From positions 2,170,001 to 2,234,000 of the forward strand of contig NZ_LT629772.1 of the NCBI RefSeq assembly GCF_900105385.1: DNA of 64,000 nt. Direction: 5' to 3'. The position numbers and the translations under genes are program-made. The notes beneath the pieces were generated by a model, which saw only the letters and a list, made by a program, of their open reading frames with translations, did no database searches and was not told where the DNA came from. Origin of the DNA: Microlunatus soli (GTDB taxonomy: Bacteria; Actinomycetota; Actinomycetes; Propionibacteriales; Propionibacteriaceae). Shown piece after piece: positions 1-10,574 of the stretch; position 1 is the stretch's first letter, and every line of letters begins with the position of its first letter.

Positions 1-1133
1 TCAGCTTCGACACCTGGTTCACCAACGGCAGAGCCGGGACGACCGTCGTCCTTCCTCGCAACGGCGACCCGATCTCGCTGTTCCCGATGGAGATGTTCAG
101 CAAGGATCATCTCGAAGCGAGCAGCAGAGGCGACACGATCTGGATCCCGCCGCAGAACATTCGGGCCGCCCGTGACTCCGGTGCGATCGTCGGCACGCTG
201 CGCGAGCTCGGGTTGGCGAAGGCAACGGTCGGTGTTGTCGGTCTGGAGCCCTATCCCCCGTGGCACCCCGAGGGCATCGTGCCCTACCGACTGTGGAGCG
301 CCGTCCTGGCAGCGCTTCCCGCGGCCCGGTTCAGGCCGGTGGCGATGGCGCTGGCCCGGCTGATGATGCCGTTGAGCGCCGAGGAGATCGCCGTCGTCCG
401 CCGGTCCGCGAGTATCGGCGACGCGATGGCGCGGGCGATGGTCGACACCGCTGCGGCCGGCGTCGCCGAGAGCGAGGTCTACGCGGCGGGAATGGCGACC
501 GGGTACGCGCACGGCACGACCCCGGCGGCGATGCACTTCTGGTCCGGGCCGGACCCGCTCGCCTCCGGGCTGCCGCAGTGGAGCTACCGGCCGCAGCCGC
601 CCCGGAGGCTGGCCGACGGTGATCTGATCTCCGCCGAAGTGTTCAGCAACGTCGGCGGCCGGCACACCCAACACCAGGTCAGCATCACGATCGGCGAACC
701 ACACCCGGATCTGCAGCGTGCCGCGGCCGTTGCGCGCGCCGGCTACGACGCCGGTCTGGAAGCATTGCGTCCCGGTCGGACCTTCGGCGACGCCGTCGAC
801 GCCATCCGCAGACCGTACGCCGCCGCCGACGGCTGGGAGTTCGGCCCCGCGATCCACACCCTGAACCCGATGATCGCCGCGAGCGGCTTCCCCGCCGAAG
901 CCAGCAGGCGGCTGGCCGGAGCGGCCGACTATCCGCCGGAACGCGATCACCCGACGATGGCGAGCGACCTGGAGTTGCGGCCCGGCATGACATTCGCGCT
1001 GGAGCCCAACTATGTCGTCGGGCGACAGTTGGCCTACCTCGGCGGGACGATCATCATCGGTACGGACGAGCCGATCGAGCTCAACCCTTTCACCGCACAA
1101 CTGCTCCGAGCCGCCGGGCGCGCGAGGAGCTGA
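1..1133 (+). CDS. M24 family metallopeptidase-like protein (5' partial)
   Basis: The reading frame is already open at base 3, so the gene starts before the window; the ATG at 87 is internal. About 376 residues are visible: the end of a creatinase-like N-terminal domain, then a pita-bread (M24) domain. Members are Xaa-Pro dipeptidases, aminopeptidases P or creatinase relatives that use two metal ions. The His ligand region (GPAIH) and the first Glu region (MTFALEPN) are recognisable. At the two usual Asp ligand positions I read Glu (ISAEVF) and Gln (HTQHQV), so catalysis may be altered or lost. The family is fairly sure, the substrate unknown. The next gene begins 219 bp downstream after a spacer in which I see no gene. 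Confidence 0.75.
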   Translation, partial: SFDTWFTNGRAGTTVVLPRNGDPISLFPMEMFSKDHLEASSRGDTIWIPPQNIRAARDSGAIVGTLRELGLAKATVGVVGLEPYPPWHPEGIVPYRLWSAVLAALPAARFRPVAMALARLMMPLSAEEIAVVRRSASIGDAMARAMVDTAAAGVAESEVYAAGMATGYAHGTTPAAMHFWSGPDPLASGLPQWSYRPQPPRRLADGDLISAEVFSNVGGRHTQHQVSITIGEPHPDLQRAAAVARAGYDAGLEALRPGRTFGDAVDAIRRPYAAADGWEFGPAIHTLNPMIAASGFPAEASRRLAGAADYPPERDHPTMASDLELRPGMTFALEPNYVVGRQLAYLGGTIIIGTDEPIELNPFTAQLLRAAGRARS

Positions 1134-1339
1134 CCTAGGAGTTCGCTGAACAATTCGCTCGGCTGCGCGCCACGCTGCACGCACACGGGCGGCGCCGCGC
1201 CCGCTCGACGGGTCCCGGCCCGCCTTCACTCCCGCGACGTGCCCGTACACGCACATCGCGGCGCTCGCGACGAGCCAATTGTTCAGCACACTCCTCGGCA
1301 TTGCCGACGGGCTAGCGGCTACGGTCCCCCGGTCGCGGT

Positions 1340-1352
1340 TAGATTGATGATC
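1340..1352 (+). promoter_or_regulatory. -10 element of a leaderless promoter
   Basis: TAGATT at 1340-1345 resembles a sigma-A -10 box and lies exactly 7 nt before the ATG at 1353, so the transcript would start at or next to the start codon. There is no Shine-Dalgarno sequence before this ATG, which fits leaderless translation. No convincing -35 box is visible. Confidence 0.4.
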
Positions 1353-2627
1353 ATGTCCACCTCAGCCGAGTCCACGATCAACGCCTACAACGACAGCTGC
1401 CCCGTCGTCGACTCCGATCTGACCGTGATCAATGCGGTGATCATCGACGGGCTCGGCAACGAGCCGATCCGCGGCGGCGTCCGGATCCGGGACGGGCGGA
1501 TCGTCGAGGTCGGGCCGGATGTGTCGGGCGGGTCGACATCAACAGGTTCCTCGGGTGCCGCCGGCGGTCCGGTGCTGGACGCGGCGGGCGGCAGTGTTCT
1601 TCCGGGCTTGATCGACGCGCACTGTCACGCGTTCGCGACCTATCTGACCGGCAGCGCAGGCATCCCGCTGACCTATGTCGGCATCCACGGCTCACGACGG
1701 TTGACCGCAGCGCTGCGTCGCGGCTTCACCACCGTACGAGATCCGGCCGGCGGCGATCCGGCGTTCGCCCGGGCCGGCCGGGAGGGCCTGTTCGCCGCAC
1801 CGCGCTACCTCTACACCGGCGAACCGCTGAGTCAGACCGGAGGTCATGGCGACCCACGCCCGCCGGAGAGCTCTGCGTGTTTGCACACCTCGGAGGTCGT
1901 CGACGGCGTCGACGCCGTCCGGACTGCTGCCCGGGAGCGCTTCCGGCAGGGTGCGCACGCGATCAAGATCATGACCTCCGGTGGGGTGATCTCGCCGTCC
2001 GACCCGATCGCGGTGCCGCAGTACTCCGCAGACGAGATCCGCGCCGTCGTCGACGAAGCGACCCGCCGCGGCAGCTACGTGATCGCGCATTCCTACTCCG
2101 CGGCGTCGGTCCGGCACTCGGTGATCAACGGCGTCCGCAGCATCGAACACGGCAACCTGATCGACGCCACGACCGCCGAGCTGATGGCCGACCACGACGC
2201 CTTCCTGGTGCCGACCCTGGCCGCCTACGACGCGATGAGCAGACGTGCCGCAGCCCTCGGCCTGCCGGAGGTGTCGATGATCAAGAACGCCGAGGTGCTC
2301 GATGCCGGCCAACAGGCGATCGAGCTCGCCCGCGCCGCCGGGGTGCAGGTCGGATTCGGTTCGGACCTGATGGGTGATCTGGAGGACGAGCAGCTGAACG
2401 GTCTGCGGCTGCAGGCCGAAGTGCTCGGCCTGATCGACACCGTCCGCTGCGCCACCTCGACCAACGCCGACCTGATCCAGCGTCCGGATCTGGGCCGGAT
2501 CGCTGTGGACTGTGTCGGTGACCTGTTGATCATGGAAGCCGACCTGACCGACGATCCGGACGCCCTCTGGGACGACCGCCGACCTCGTACGGTGGTCCGG
2601 TCGGGGCAGGTCGTGTTCGGCTCCTGA
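1353..2627 (+). CDS. Amidohydrolase superfamily protein (imidazolonepropionase-like)
   Basis: Metal-dependent hydrolase of about 424 residues, close to members acting on cyclic amides or peptidic substrates (imidazolonepropionase / Xaa-Pro dipeptidase-like group). Visible metal-binding elements are the HxH motif in LIDAHCHAF, a Lys in AIKIMTSGG that would be carboxylated, His in VIAHSYS and IEHGN, and the catalytic Asp in FGSDLMG. The N-terminal beta-sandwich (DGRIVEVGPD) is typical. The start at 1353 is chosen because it follows a -10 box by 7 nt; ATG 1347 and a far upstream ATG at 1239 are in frame but have no ribosome-binding site. A convergent transporter gene ends 8 bp downstream. Substrate not predictable. 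Confidence 0.85.
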   Translation: MSTSAESTINAYNDSCPVVDSDLTVINAVIIDGLGNEPIRGGVRIRDGRIVEVGPDVSGGSTSTGSSGAAGGPVLDAAGGSVLPGLIDAHCHAFATYLTGSAGIPLTYVGIHGSRRLTAALRRGFTTVRDPAGGDPAFARAGREGLFAAPRYLYTGEPLSQTGGHGDPRPPESSACLHTSEVVDGVDAVRTAARERFRQGAHAIKIMTSGGVISPSDPIAVPQYSADEIRAVVDEATRRGSYVIAHSYSAASVRHSVINGVRSIEHGNLIDATTAELMADHDAFLVPTLAAYDAMSRRAAALGLPEVSMIKNAEVLDAGQQAIELARAAGVQVGFGSDLMGDLEDEQLNGLRLQAEVLGLIDTVRCATSTNADLIQRPDLGRIAVDCVGDLLIMEADLTDDPDALWDDRRPRTVVRSGQVVFGS

Positions 2628-2634
2628 CGCGACG

Positions 2635-3927
2635 TCACGCCAGCACGAAGTAGCGCAACCAGACGTACACCCAGGCGACCGCGAGGGTCGCAGCCGTCAC
2701 CACGATGCCGTAGCGGGTGAACTGCCAGAAGCTGATCGGCTCACCCGCTTTGGCAGCGATCCCGAGCACCACCACATTGGCACCGGCGGCCACCGCTGTC
2801 GCATTGCCGGCAAGATCGGCACCGAACACGAACGCCCACCAGAGCGGGCTGTCGGCGCCGCTCAGGTCGGTCGACGCGACCATCTGCTCCACGATCGGCA
2901 CCATCGCCGCGGTGTAGGGGATGTTGTCGACGAACGCGCCGACAACGGCCGAGCCGAACAACAGCACCGTCGCACCGAGCAATTGGTCACCGGCCATCAG
3001 TCCGGCAGCCACATGCCCGAGCTGCCCGATCACGCCGACCTCGACCAACCCACCGACCAGGACGAACAGCGCCATGAAGAACGCCAGCGTCGACCACTCG
3101 ACATCGGCCATGAACTCCTTGGGCTGGGTCCGGGACACCACAACCATCGCACCGGCACCCAACATCGCCACGACGGACGGATCGAAGTGCGAGACCGTGT
3201 GCAGGGCGAACGCGATCATCACCGCACCGAGCACGACCAGGCAGCGGATCAGCAGCCCTTTGTCGGTGATCGCATCGGTCGGCCGGACCGAGCTCAACTC
3301 CCGTTCGATGTCGACGTCGGTGTGCAGCTGGTCTCGGAACAGCCGGCGGAGCAGGAAGACCAGTCCGATCATCAGGATCACCGTCAGCGGCAGCGCGTGG
3401 ATCAGGAAGTCGTCGAAGGTGAGGCCTGCTCGGCTGCCGATGATGATGTTGGGCGGATCACCGATCAGCGTCGAGGTGCCGCCGACATTGGCGGCCAGCA
3501 CCTGGCTGATCAGGAACGGGGCCGACGGCAGCCCGAGCCGGCGGCACACCGACAGTGTGACCGGAGCGATCAGCAGCACCGTGGTGACGTTGTCCAGGAT
3601 CGGGGAGAACACCGCAGTGACCAACACCAACAAGATCATCAGTCGGACCGGACGGCCGCGCGATGCACGCGCGGCCCACAGTGCCATGAACTCGAACAGA
3701 CCGGTCCGCCGCAACACACTGACGATGATCATCATCCCGAACAGCAGGAAGATCACATTCCAGTCGACGCCGGTCTCGTGACTGAAGAAGGCCGAGTCGG
3801 CGCTGACCAGCCCGATCACCGTCATGGCGGCGACACCACCCAGTGCCGCCGCCACCCGGTGCACCTTCTCGGTGGCGATCAGTGCGTAGCTGATCAGGAA
3901 GATCGCCACGGCAACGACGGTGATCAT
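2635..3927 (-). CDS. ArsB/NhaD-type ion permease (SLC13/CitMHS superfamily)
   Basis: Integral membrane protein of 430 residues with about eleven hydrophobic segments. It has the two-fold repeat of the ion transporter superfamily: DNVTTVLLIAP followed by TLIGDPPNIIIGS in the first half, and FVDNIPYTAAMVPIV with the corresponding loop in the second. Relatives carry arsenite, sodium/proton, citrate or sulfate; no arsenic-resistance gene is adjacent, so the substrate stays open. Its ATG overlaps the stop of the upstream SPFH gene by 4 bp (ATGA), so the two are translationally coupled and probably act together in the membrane. Confidence 0.85.
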   Translation of the reverse strand: MITVVAVAIFLISYALIATEKVHRVAAALGGVAAMTVIGLVSADSAFFSHETGVDWNVIFLLFGMMIIVSVLRRTGLFEFMALWAARASRGRPVRLMILLVLVTAVFSPILDNVTTVLLIAPVTLSVCRRLGLPSAPFLISQVLAANVGGTSTLIGDPPNIIIGSRAGLTFDDFLIHALPLTVILMIGLVFLLRRLFRDQLHTDVDIERELSSVRPTDAITDKGLLIRCLVVLGAVMIAFALHTVSHFDPSVVAMLGAGAMVVVSRTQPKEFMADVEWSTLAFFMALFVLVGGLVEVGVIGQLGHVAAGLMAGDQLLGATVLLFGSAVVGAFVDNIPYTAAMVPIVEQMVASTDLSGADSPLWWAFVFGADLAGNATAVAAGANVVVLGIAAKAGEPISFWQFTRYGIVVTAATLAVAWVYVWLRYFVLA

Positions 3928-4490
3928 CTTCTGCCCTCCACCCGGTCGCCGAGCAACACCTCGATCTCAGCGATCACGGCAGAGTTGATCTTCGTCCCGG
4001 AGTCGAGCCGACGGTCCTCCAGCACCGGCAACAGACCCCGTTCACCGTCCAACAGATCGTCCAGATCCCGTTCGGCAACGGCTTCCTCGACGATCATCGA
4101 GAGCTCCTCGACGGCTACCCCGACCGGCTCGGCGTAGGCCGCGCCGATCTGCGGCGGGGACAGTCCCAGCGTGACCTCGGCGAGCACCCTGACCTCGGCG
4201 CCGTCGTCGGTCCGGGACCGGACCTGCAGCGCTTCGTCCACCGTGGTCGTCGGCCAGCCGACCACCTGGTCACGTCCCGGCAGAACGACGACGAGCCGTC
4301 CGCGCGGCGTACGACGGACCACGCCACGCCGCAGCACCACCAGCCGGTGACCGGCCGGCACCAGCCGGATCGTGCCGATCGACAGCAGCACCAGCACGAT
4401 GATGACGATCAGCAGCAGTGCCCGTTCCTCGGAGCCGTCCAGCAGGTGCTCGGCGGGATGGGTCGACTGGAGTGTCGAGGGTGGCAGCAT
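3924..4490 (-). CDS. SPFH/Band 7 (stomatin-like) membrane protein
   Basis: 188 residues. One N-terminal transmembrane helix (about residues 26-41, rich in Leu/Ile/Val) is followed by a short SPFH domain with the typical VPAGHRLVVLRRG start and an ADV/LAEVTLGLSPP core. Stomatin-like proteins scaffold or regulate membrane partners. At 188 residues it is shorter than usual (250-400) and lacks most of the coiled-coil tail. The ATG is preceded by a strong GGAGGAGG Shine-Dalgarno. It is followed with a 4-bp overlap by the permease gene, which it may regulate. It is divergent from the sensor kinase. Confidence 0.75.
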   Translation of the reverse strand: MLPPSTLQSTHPAEHLLDGSEERALLLIVIIVLVLLSIGTIRLVPAGHRLVVLRRGVVRRTPRGRLVVVLPGRDQVVGWPTTTVDEALQVRSRTDDGAEVRVLAEVTLGLSPPQIGAAYAEPVGVAVEELSMIVEEAVAERDLDDLLDGERGLLPVLEDRRLDSGTKINSAVIAEIEVLLGDRVEGRR

Positions 4491-4589
4491 CCAGACCTCC
4501 TCCGGGCAGGGTCACGTGTCTGGCGCCGGGAGATCCGGCGCCGGTTGTCGTGACGATGTATCCATGAGTCAACGTGATCGACGGCCGTT

Positions 4590-4617
4590 CCTGAATGGGT
4601 GCTGCCACCCATTCAGG
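4590..4617. promoter_or_regulatory. Perfect 12-bp inverted repeat in a divergent promoter region
   Basis: CCTGAATGGGTG (4590-4601) and its exact reverse complement (4606-4617) are separated by 4 bp. The site lies between the divergent SPFH gene (start 4490) and the histidine kinase (start 4663). It could be an operator, for instance for the NarL-type regulator encoded next door, or a hairpin in the kinase mRNA leader. Confidence 0.55.
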
Positions 4618-4662
4618 AGCCGGCGCTGGCCGGAGATGCTGGGCGATGGGAGGCTGGCGGGT

Positions 4663-5700
4663 ATGGGTAGGCATCAGCTGTCGCTGTATTGGAAGGTCTG
4701 TCTGACCAACGGCGTGGTCTTCCTGCTCGGTTCGCTCGCGCTGGCCTTCTCACCGATGCGGGTCTCGGAGCAGGTGTTGTTGTCCGAGGCGGTCGTGCTC
4801 GCGGTCGGTCTGGGCGCGATGTTCGCGCTGAACGCGCTACTTCTGCGGCTCAGTCTGGCTCCGGTCGACAAGGTGATCCGGCAGATGGACGCGATCAGGA
4901 TGCCCGAGCCGGGCCATCGACTGGACGTGCCGGCATCGCGGTCGGGAGCTCGACTGGTCCGCAGCTACAACGCGATGCTGGGTCGGCTGGAGTCCGAACG
5001 CAGCACCAGCAACGCCAACGCGTTGGCCGCCCAGGAGGCCGAACGACACCGGATCGCCCAGGAGTTGCACGACGAGATCGGACAGAACCTGACCGTCGTC
5101 CTGCTCGGTCTCAAACAGCTCGAGTCGCGGATCCCCGACGACCTCACCGACGAACTCTCACTGATCCGGGAGTCGGCCCGGACCGGACTGGACGACGTCC
5201 GCCGGGTGGCGCGCCGACTCCGACCTGGCGTACTGGAGGATCTTGGACTGCACAGCGCACTGGCCGCCCTCTGCACCGACCTGACGACGGTCGGGCCGCT
5301 GCAGGTCCGCCGCATCTTCGGCCGTGGTCTGCCGCAGCTCAACCATCAGACCGAGCTGGTGATCTACCGGATCGCCCAAGAGGCGTTGACCAACGTCGCC
5401 CGACACGCGCAGGCCAACAACGTGACCTTGTCGCTGACCAAGATCGGAGACAACGCAGTGTTGGAGGTGACCGACGACGGACGCGGAGGCGCCGAGATCG
5501 TCCCCGGTTCGGGGATCGGCGGGATGCGGGAGCGTGCGCTGCTGATCGGGGCCGACCTGATGATCACGTCGGCCCCGCGGCAGGGCACCGAGATCCGCCT
5601 CACCGTGCCGCTCGCGTCCGCCACCACGCCGGACCCCGCGCTGAGCATCCAGACCGACGACGTCTCCGCTGCGGCGGCCGGACACCAGGAGGACTCATGA
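4663..5700 (+). CDS. NarX/NarL-type sensor histidine kinase (HisKA_3)
   Basis: 345 residues. Two transmembrane helices (about 12-31 and 40-64) with almost no extracytoplasmic loop are followed by a HAMP-like linker, a HisKA_3 dimerisation domain with the phospho-acceptor His136 in ELHDEIGQ, and a HATPase_c domain (QEALTNVARHA N-box, DDGRGG, GSGIGGMRERA G-box). The ATG at 4663 follows GGGAGG (4648-4653). The stop overlaps the response regulator ATG (ATGA), so kinase and regulator are coupled. The tiny loop suggests that it senses the membrane or a small ligand rather than a large external domain. Confidence 0.9.
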   Translation: MGRHQLSLYWKVCLTNGVVFLLGSLALAFSPMRVSEQVLLSEAVVLAVGLGAMFALNALLLRLSLAPVDKVIRQMDAIRMPEPGHRLDVPASRSGARLVRSYNAMLGRLESERSTSNANALAAQEAERHRIAQELHDEIGQNLTVVLLGLKQLESRIPDDLTDELSLIRESARTGLDDVRRVARRLRPGVLEDLGLHSALAALCTDLTTVGPLQVRRIFGRGLPQLNHQTELVIYRIAQEALTNVARHAQANNVTLSLTKIGDNAVLEVTDDGRGGAEIVPGSGIGGMRERALLIGADLMITSAPRQGTEIRLTVPLASATTPDPALSIQTDDVSAAAAGHQEDS

Positions 5701-6398
5701 TCAGTCGAGAGCCGTACGGTCCGGACAATCCGATCCGGATCGTGCTGGCCGATGATCATCAACTGGTCCGTCGCGGGATCCGGTTGATCTTGGAATCGGA
5801 ACCGGATCTCAAGGTTGTCGGTGAGGCGTCGGACGGCGCCGAGGTGGTTGCCCTGCTGCGCGATCTGGACTGCGACCTGGTGATCTTGGACGTGTCGATG
5901 CCACGGATGACCGGGCTGCAGGCGGCCCGGGAGATCGCCCGCCGGACCGGAGGAAGTGCGCTCAAACCGTCCGAGGGTCCACGGTTGTTGATGTTGTCGA
6001 TGCACGACAACGAGCAGTATTTCTTCTCCTCGCTGCAGGCCGGTGCCAGTGGCTATGTACTCAAGTCGGTGGCCGACGAGGATCTGGTCGGTGCCTGCCG
6101 GGCGGCGATCCGCGACGAGACGTTCGTCTACCCGGGGGCGATGCGGGCCCTGGTCCGCGACTACCTGGGACGGATCTCCCGTGGCGAGCAGGTGCCCGAC
6201 ACGCTGCTCACGCCGAGGGAGGACGAGGTACTCAAGTTGATCGCCGAGGGCTACCCGTCCAGGGAGATCGCCGAGACCCTGGTGATCAGCATCAAGACCG
6301 TCGAACGACATCGCGCCAACATCATGTCCAAACTCGGCATGCGGGACCGGACCCAGGTCACCCGGTACGCGATCCGCGCCGGCCTGATCGAGCCCTGA
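5697..6398 (+). CDS. LuxR/NarL-family response regulator
   Basis: 233 residues. A receiver domain with the acidic pair Asp19/Asp20, phospho-acceptor Asp65 (VILDVSMPRMTG) and the conserved Lys in YVLKSV is followed by a GerE helix-turn-helix (LTPREDEVLKLIAEG, VISIKTVERHRANIMSKLG). It is the cognate regulator of the overlapping kinase. The ATG at 5697 sits after AGGAGG (5687-5692). A short insert rich in Gly/Ser (RRTGGSALKPSEGPR) follows the phospho-acceptor helix. Target genes are unknown; the palindrome at 4590-4617 is a candidate site. Confidence 0.92.
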   Translation: MISREPYGPDNPIRIVLADDHQLVRRGIRLILESEPDLKVVGEASDGAEVVALLRDLDCDLVILDVSMPRMTGLQAAREIARRTGGSALKPSEGPRLLMLSMHDNEQYFFSSLQAGASGYVLKSVADEDLVGACRAAIRDETFVYPGAMRALVRDYLGRISRGEQVPDTLLTPREDEVLKLIAEGYPSREIAETLVISIKTVERHRANIMSKLGMRDRTQVTRYAIRAGLIEP

Positions 6399-6467
6399 TC
6401 GCCGCCCCGCGCCGTCCGCCGCCCCGCTACGCCCGCTGCCCTGCTTCGCCCGAACCGCAGCTCGCGG

Positions 6468-6770
6468 GGGCGATTTGGTAACACGTACTGCGACCTGACC
6501 CCGCCACGACGCATCCCAGGGGCGATCTCGTACCACGTGCTGCCACCTGACCCCACCCACGCCCCAAGGGCGAATTCGTACCACGTGCTGCCACCTGACC
6601 CCATCCACACCCCAAGGGCGAATTCGTGCCACGTGCCGCCACCTGACGGACGTGTGCGCCGAAGCCGAGTGTCGATCGCCGGACTCGGACGGAACTCCAC
6701 ACGTGATGCCAAATCGCCCCCGAGGACACACACCCAGGGACCGAACGCCACACGTGTTACCGAATCGCCC
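6468..6770. repeat. Intergenic repeat array A (six copies of a 19-bp core)
   Basis: The 498-bp spacer between the convergent response regulator and clpC holds no gene but six degenerate copies of ACGTGTTACCRAATCGCCC. Four read in reverse complement (6468-6486, 6520-6538, 6568-6586, 6616-6634) and two directly (6701-6719, 6752-6770). Units two to four repeat at exactly 48 bp and share a further downstream CCACCTGACCCC-like stretch. The same core returns at 19871-20064. Confidence 0.8.
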
Positions 6771-6838
6771 CTGGCTGCGGTAGTGGACTGCGTGCGGTAG
6801 TGGTGCCGCGTTGCTGACCACTCAGGGCGGCGACCGGA

Positions 6839-6874
6839 CTGCGGCCCCGCCGATGATCATCGACGGGGCCGCAG
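6839..6874 (-). terminator. Strong hairpin downstream of clpC
   Basis: Arms CTGCGGCCCCG (6839-6849) and CGGGGCCGCAG (6864-6874) are perfectly complementary, and the interior is itself the palindrome CGATGATCATCG (6851-6862) with a single mismatched pair between. It begins 22 bp past the clpC stop. There is no U-tract, so it may be a U-less (I-shaped) terminator or an mRNA 3' stabiliser. Confidence 0.6.
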
Positions 6875-6896
6875 CCTGGGTGTTATCGGGTGAGGG

Positions 6897-9422
<2,526 letters not shown>

Positions 9423-9961
9423 TTGCGGTTCTCCTCGCTGGTGATGCAGCTCGACCCGGTCCGGGGTGCGCGGCTCAAGCCACGAGCCCTGGCGCCGGGT
9501 CACATCGCAGTCAACTCTAGTCGCCGAACGGCCGGACAGCTTGATGCCGATCATCGGATGGCCGACACCATCCGACGAGATTGCACCGCTGCTGGCGATC
9601 ACGTCGCCGGATCGGACGATGATGGCCAACAGATGACGGATAACTCCGCCGATCGATCGACTCGACACCGTGCACAACCGCCGTCGGCGGGTCGGTGTTC
9701 CGGTTCCTCCGGCCCAGCCAGTTCGCTATCAGCGAAGCGATTCGCGGCGCCGGCGCCCTCCCGAACCGCCGATCGGGCCCATCTCGCTGCGCCCGCCGGG
9801 TCGGCGGGCCGTACGGAGGTCCGGGACGGGCAGGGTCGCGGGCGCATCGCTCCGCCCCTCGGGAGTCGCCTCGAATCGGGGCCCTCGAATGTGCAATGGC
9901 ATTCGTGATCTGTTCGACAACGCGTCGAATATCTTCATCGTCGATAGCGACCGGGTTGGAC
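9423..9961. other. clpC upstream region without a gene
   Basis: About 540 bp between clpC and the lsr2 terminator. I see no supportable coding sequence on either strand: long frames here lack start signals and recognisable protein. It should hold the clpC promoter (reading left). I cannot point to a specific HspR/HAIR-type or CtsR-type operator. Confidence 0.4.
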
Positions 9962-10000
9962 AAAAACATTGGGCGCCGGGTGTGTCCGCACCCGACGCCC
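9962..10000 (-). terminator. Rho-independent terminator of lsr2
   Basis: On the minus strand a GC-rich hairpin (9971-10000: GGGCG, bulge, CGGGTG paired with CACCCG, bulge, CGCCC) is followed by AATGTTTTTG. It lies 55 bp past the lsr2 stop and should separate lsr2 from clpC transcription. Confidence 0.75.
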
Positions 10001-10054
10001 TTGTTTAGGAGAACCGAACCGAGTCGGCAGATCGGCTCGGTCACCCGTGTTTGT

Positions 10055-10378
10055 TTAGCTGTGTGCCTTTGCGTACGCCTCGCGCACCTCCGCCGGAACC
10101 CGACCGCGAGCCGACACCTGCATCCCGTTGTCCTGTGCCCAAGCACGGATTTCTGCAGAACCGGGGCCCGACGCCTGGCGTGCGCCACGCCGTCCGCGGC
10201 GTCCGCCGGTCTTCCGCGCACTGGCGACCCATGGTGCCAGTGCGTCACGCAACTTTGCTGCGTTGTCGCCGGACAGATCGATCTCGTAATCGGCCCCATC
10301 CAGGCCGAACGCAACCGTCTCGTCGGCTTCGCCGCCGTCAAAATCATCCTCGAGAATGATCTGAACGCGTTGTGCCAT
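10055..10378 (-). CDS. lsr2: Lsr2-type nucleoid-associated protein / xenogeneic silencer
   Basis: 107 residues, typical Lsr2. The N-terminal dimerisation domain has the MAQRVQIILEDD strand and an EIDLSGDNAAKLRDALAPW stretch; a basic linker (GGRRGRRGARQ) leads to the C-terminal DNA-binding domain with the AT-hook-like ARGRVP motif and the IRAWAQDNG helix. It binds the minor groove of AT-rich DNA and silences acquired genes. The ATG is preceded by AAGGAGGAAG. The upstream spacer is AT-richer than its surroundings (around 10460-10520) and carries a 14-bp palindrome, so autoregulation is plausible. Possible targets include the less GC-biased genes near 50-54 kb. Confidence 0.97.
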   Translation of the reverse strand: MAQRVQIILEDDFDGGEADETVAFGLDGADYEIDLSGDNAAKLRDALAPWVASARKTGGRRGRRGARQASGPGSAEIRAWAQDNGMQVSARGRVPAEVREAYAKAHS

Positions 10379-10472
10379 GTTGCACTTCCTCCTTCTGCAC
10401 GCGAGGTAATCCCCCTACGAAGACCTTACCGGAGCGATCGGTCCGTTCATCGTGCGGAGGTCAATTAATGCT

Positions 10473-10486
10473 CTGCAGATCTGCAG
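10473..10486. promoter_or_regulatory. 14-bp perfect palindrome upstream of lsr2
   Basis: CTGCAGATCTGCAG at 10473-10486, inside an AT-richer stretch 95 bp before the lsr2 start and 89 bp before the divergent methyltransferase start. It is a candidate operator for either gene. Confidence 0.35.
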
Positions 10487-10574
10487 TTCTCTCCATTCTT
10501 CAAGTGGTTCACAGGTCGATCGCCGTTAGCGCCCTCTCGATCGAGTGCCCGATGCCGGCGATAATGGATGTGCA

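Noticed and set aside
4689-5696. Upstream extension of the response regulator frame through the kinase gene
   Set aside because: The extension is an out-of-frame reading of the kinase; the regulator starts at ATG 5697 with its own ribosome-binding site.
6468-6770. Possible CRISPR array
   Set aside because: Units are degenerate, spacing is short and partly repeated itself, orientation flips, and no cas gene is near.
10018-10041. Second hairpin just after lsr2 (ACCGAG...CTCGGT)
   Set aside because: Short stem with mismatches and no U-tract; the hairpin at 9971-10000 is the better terminator.
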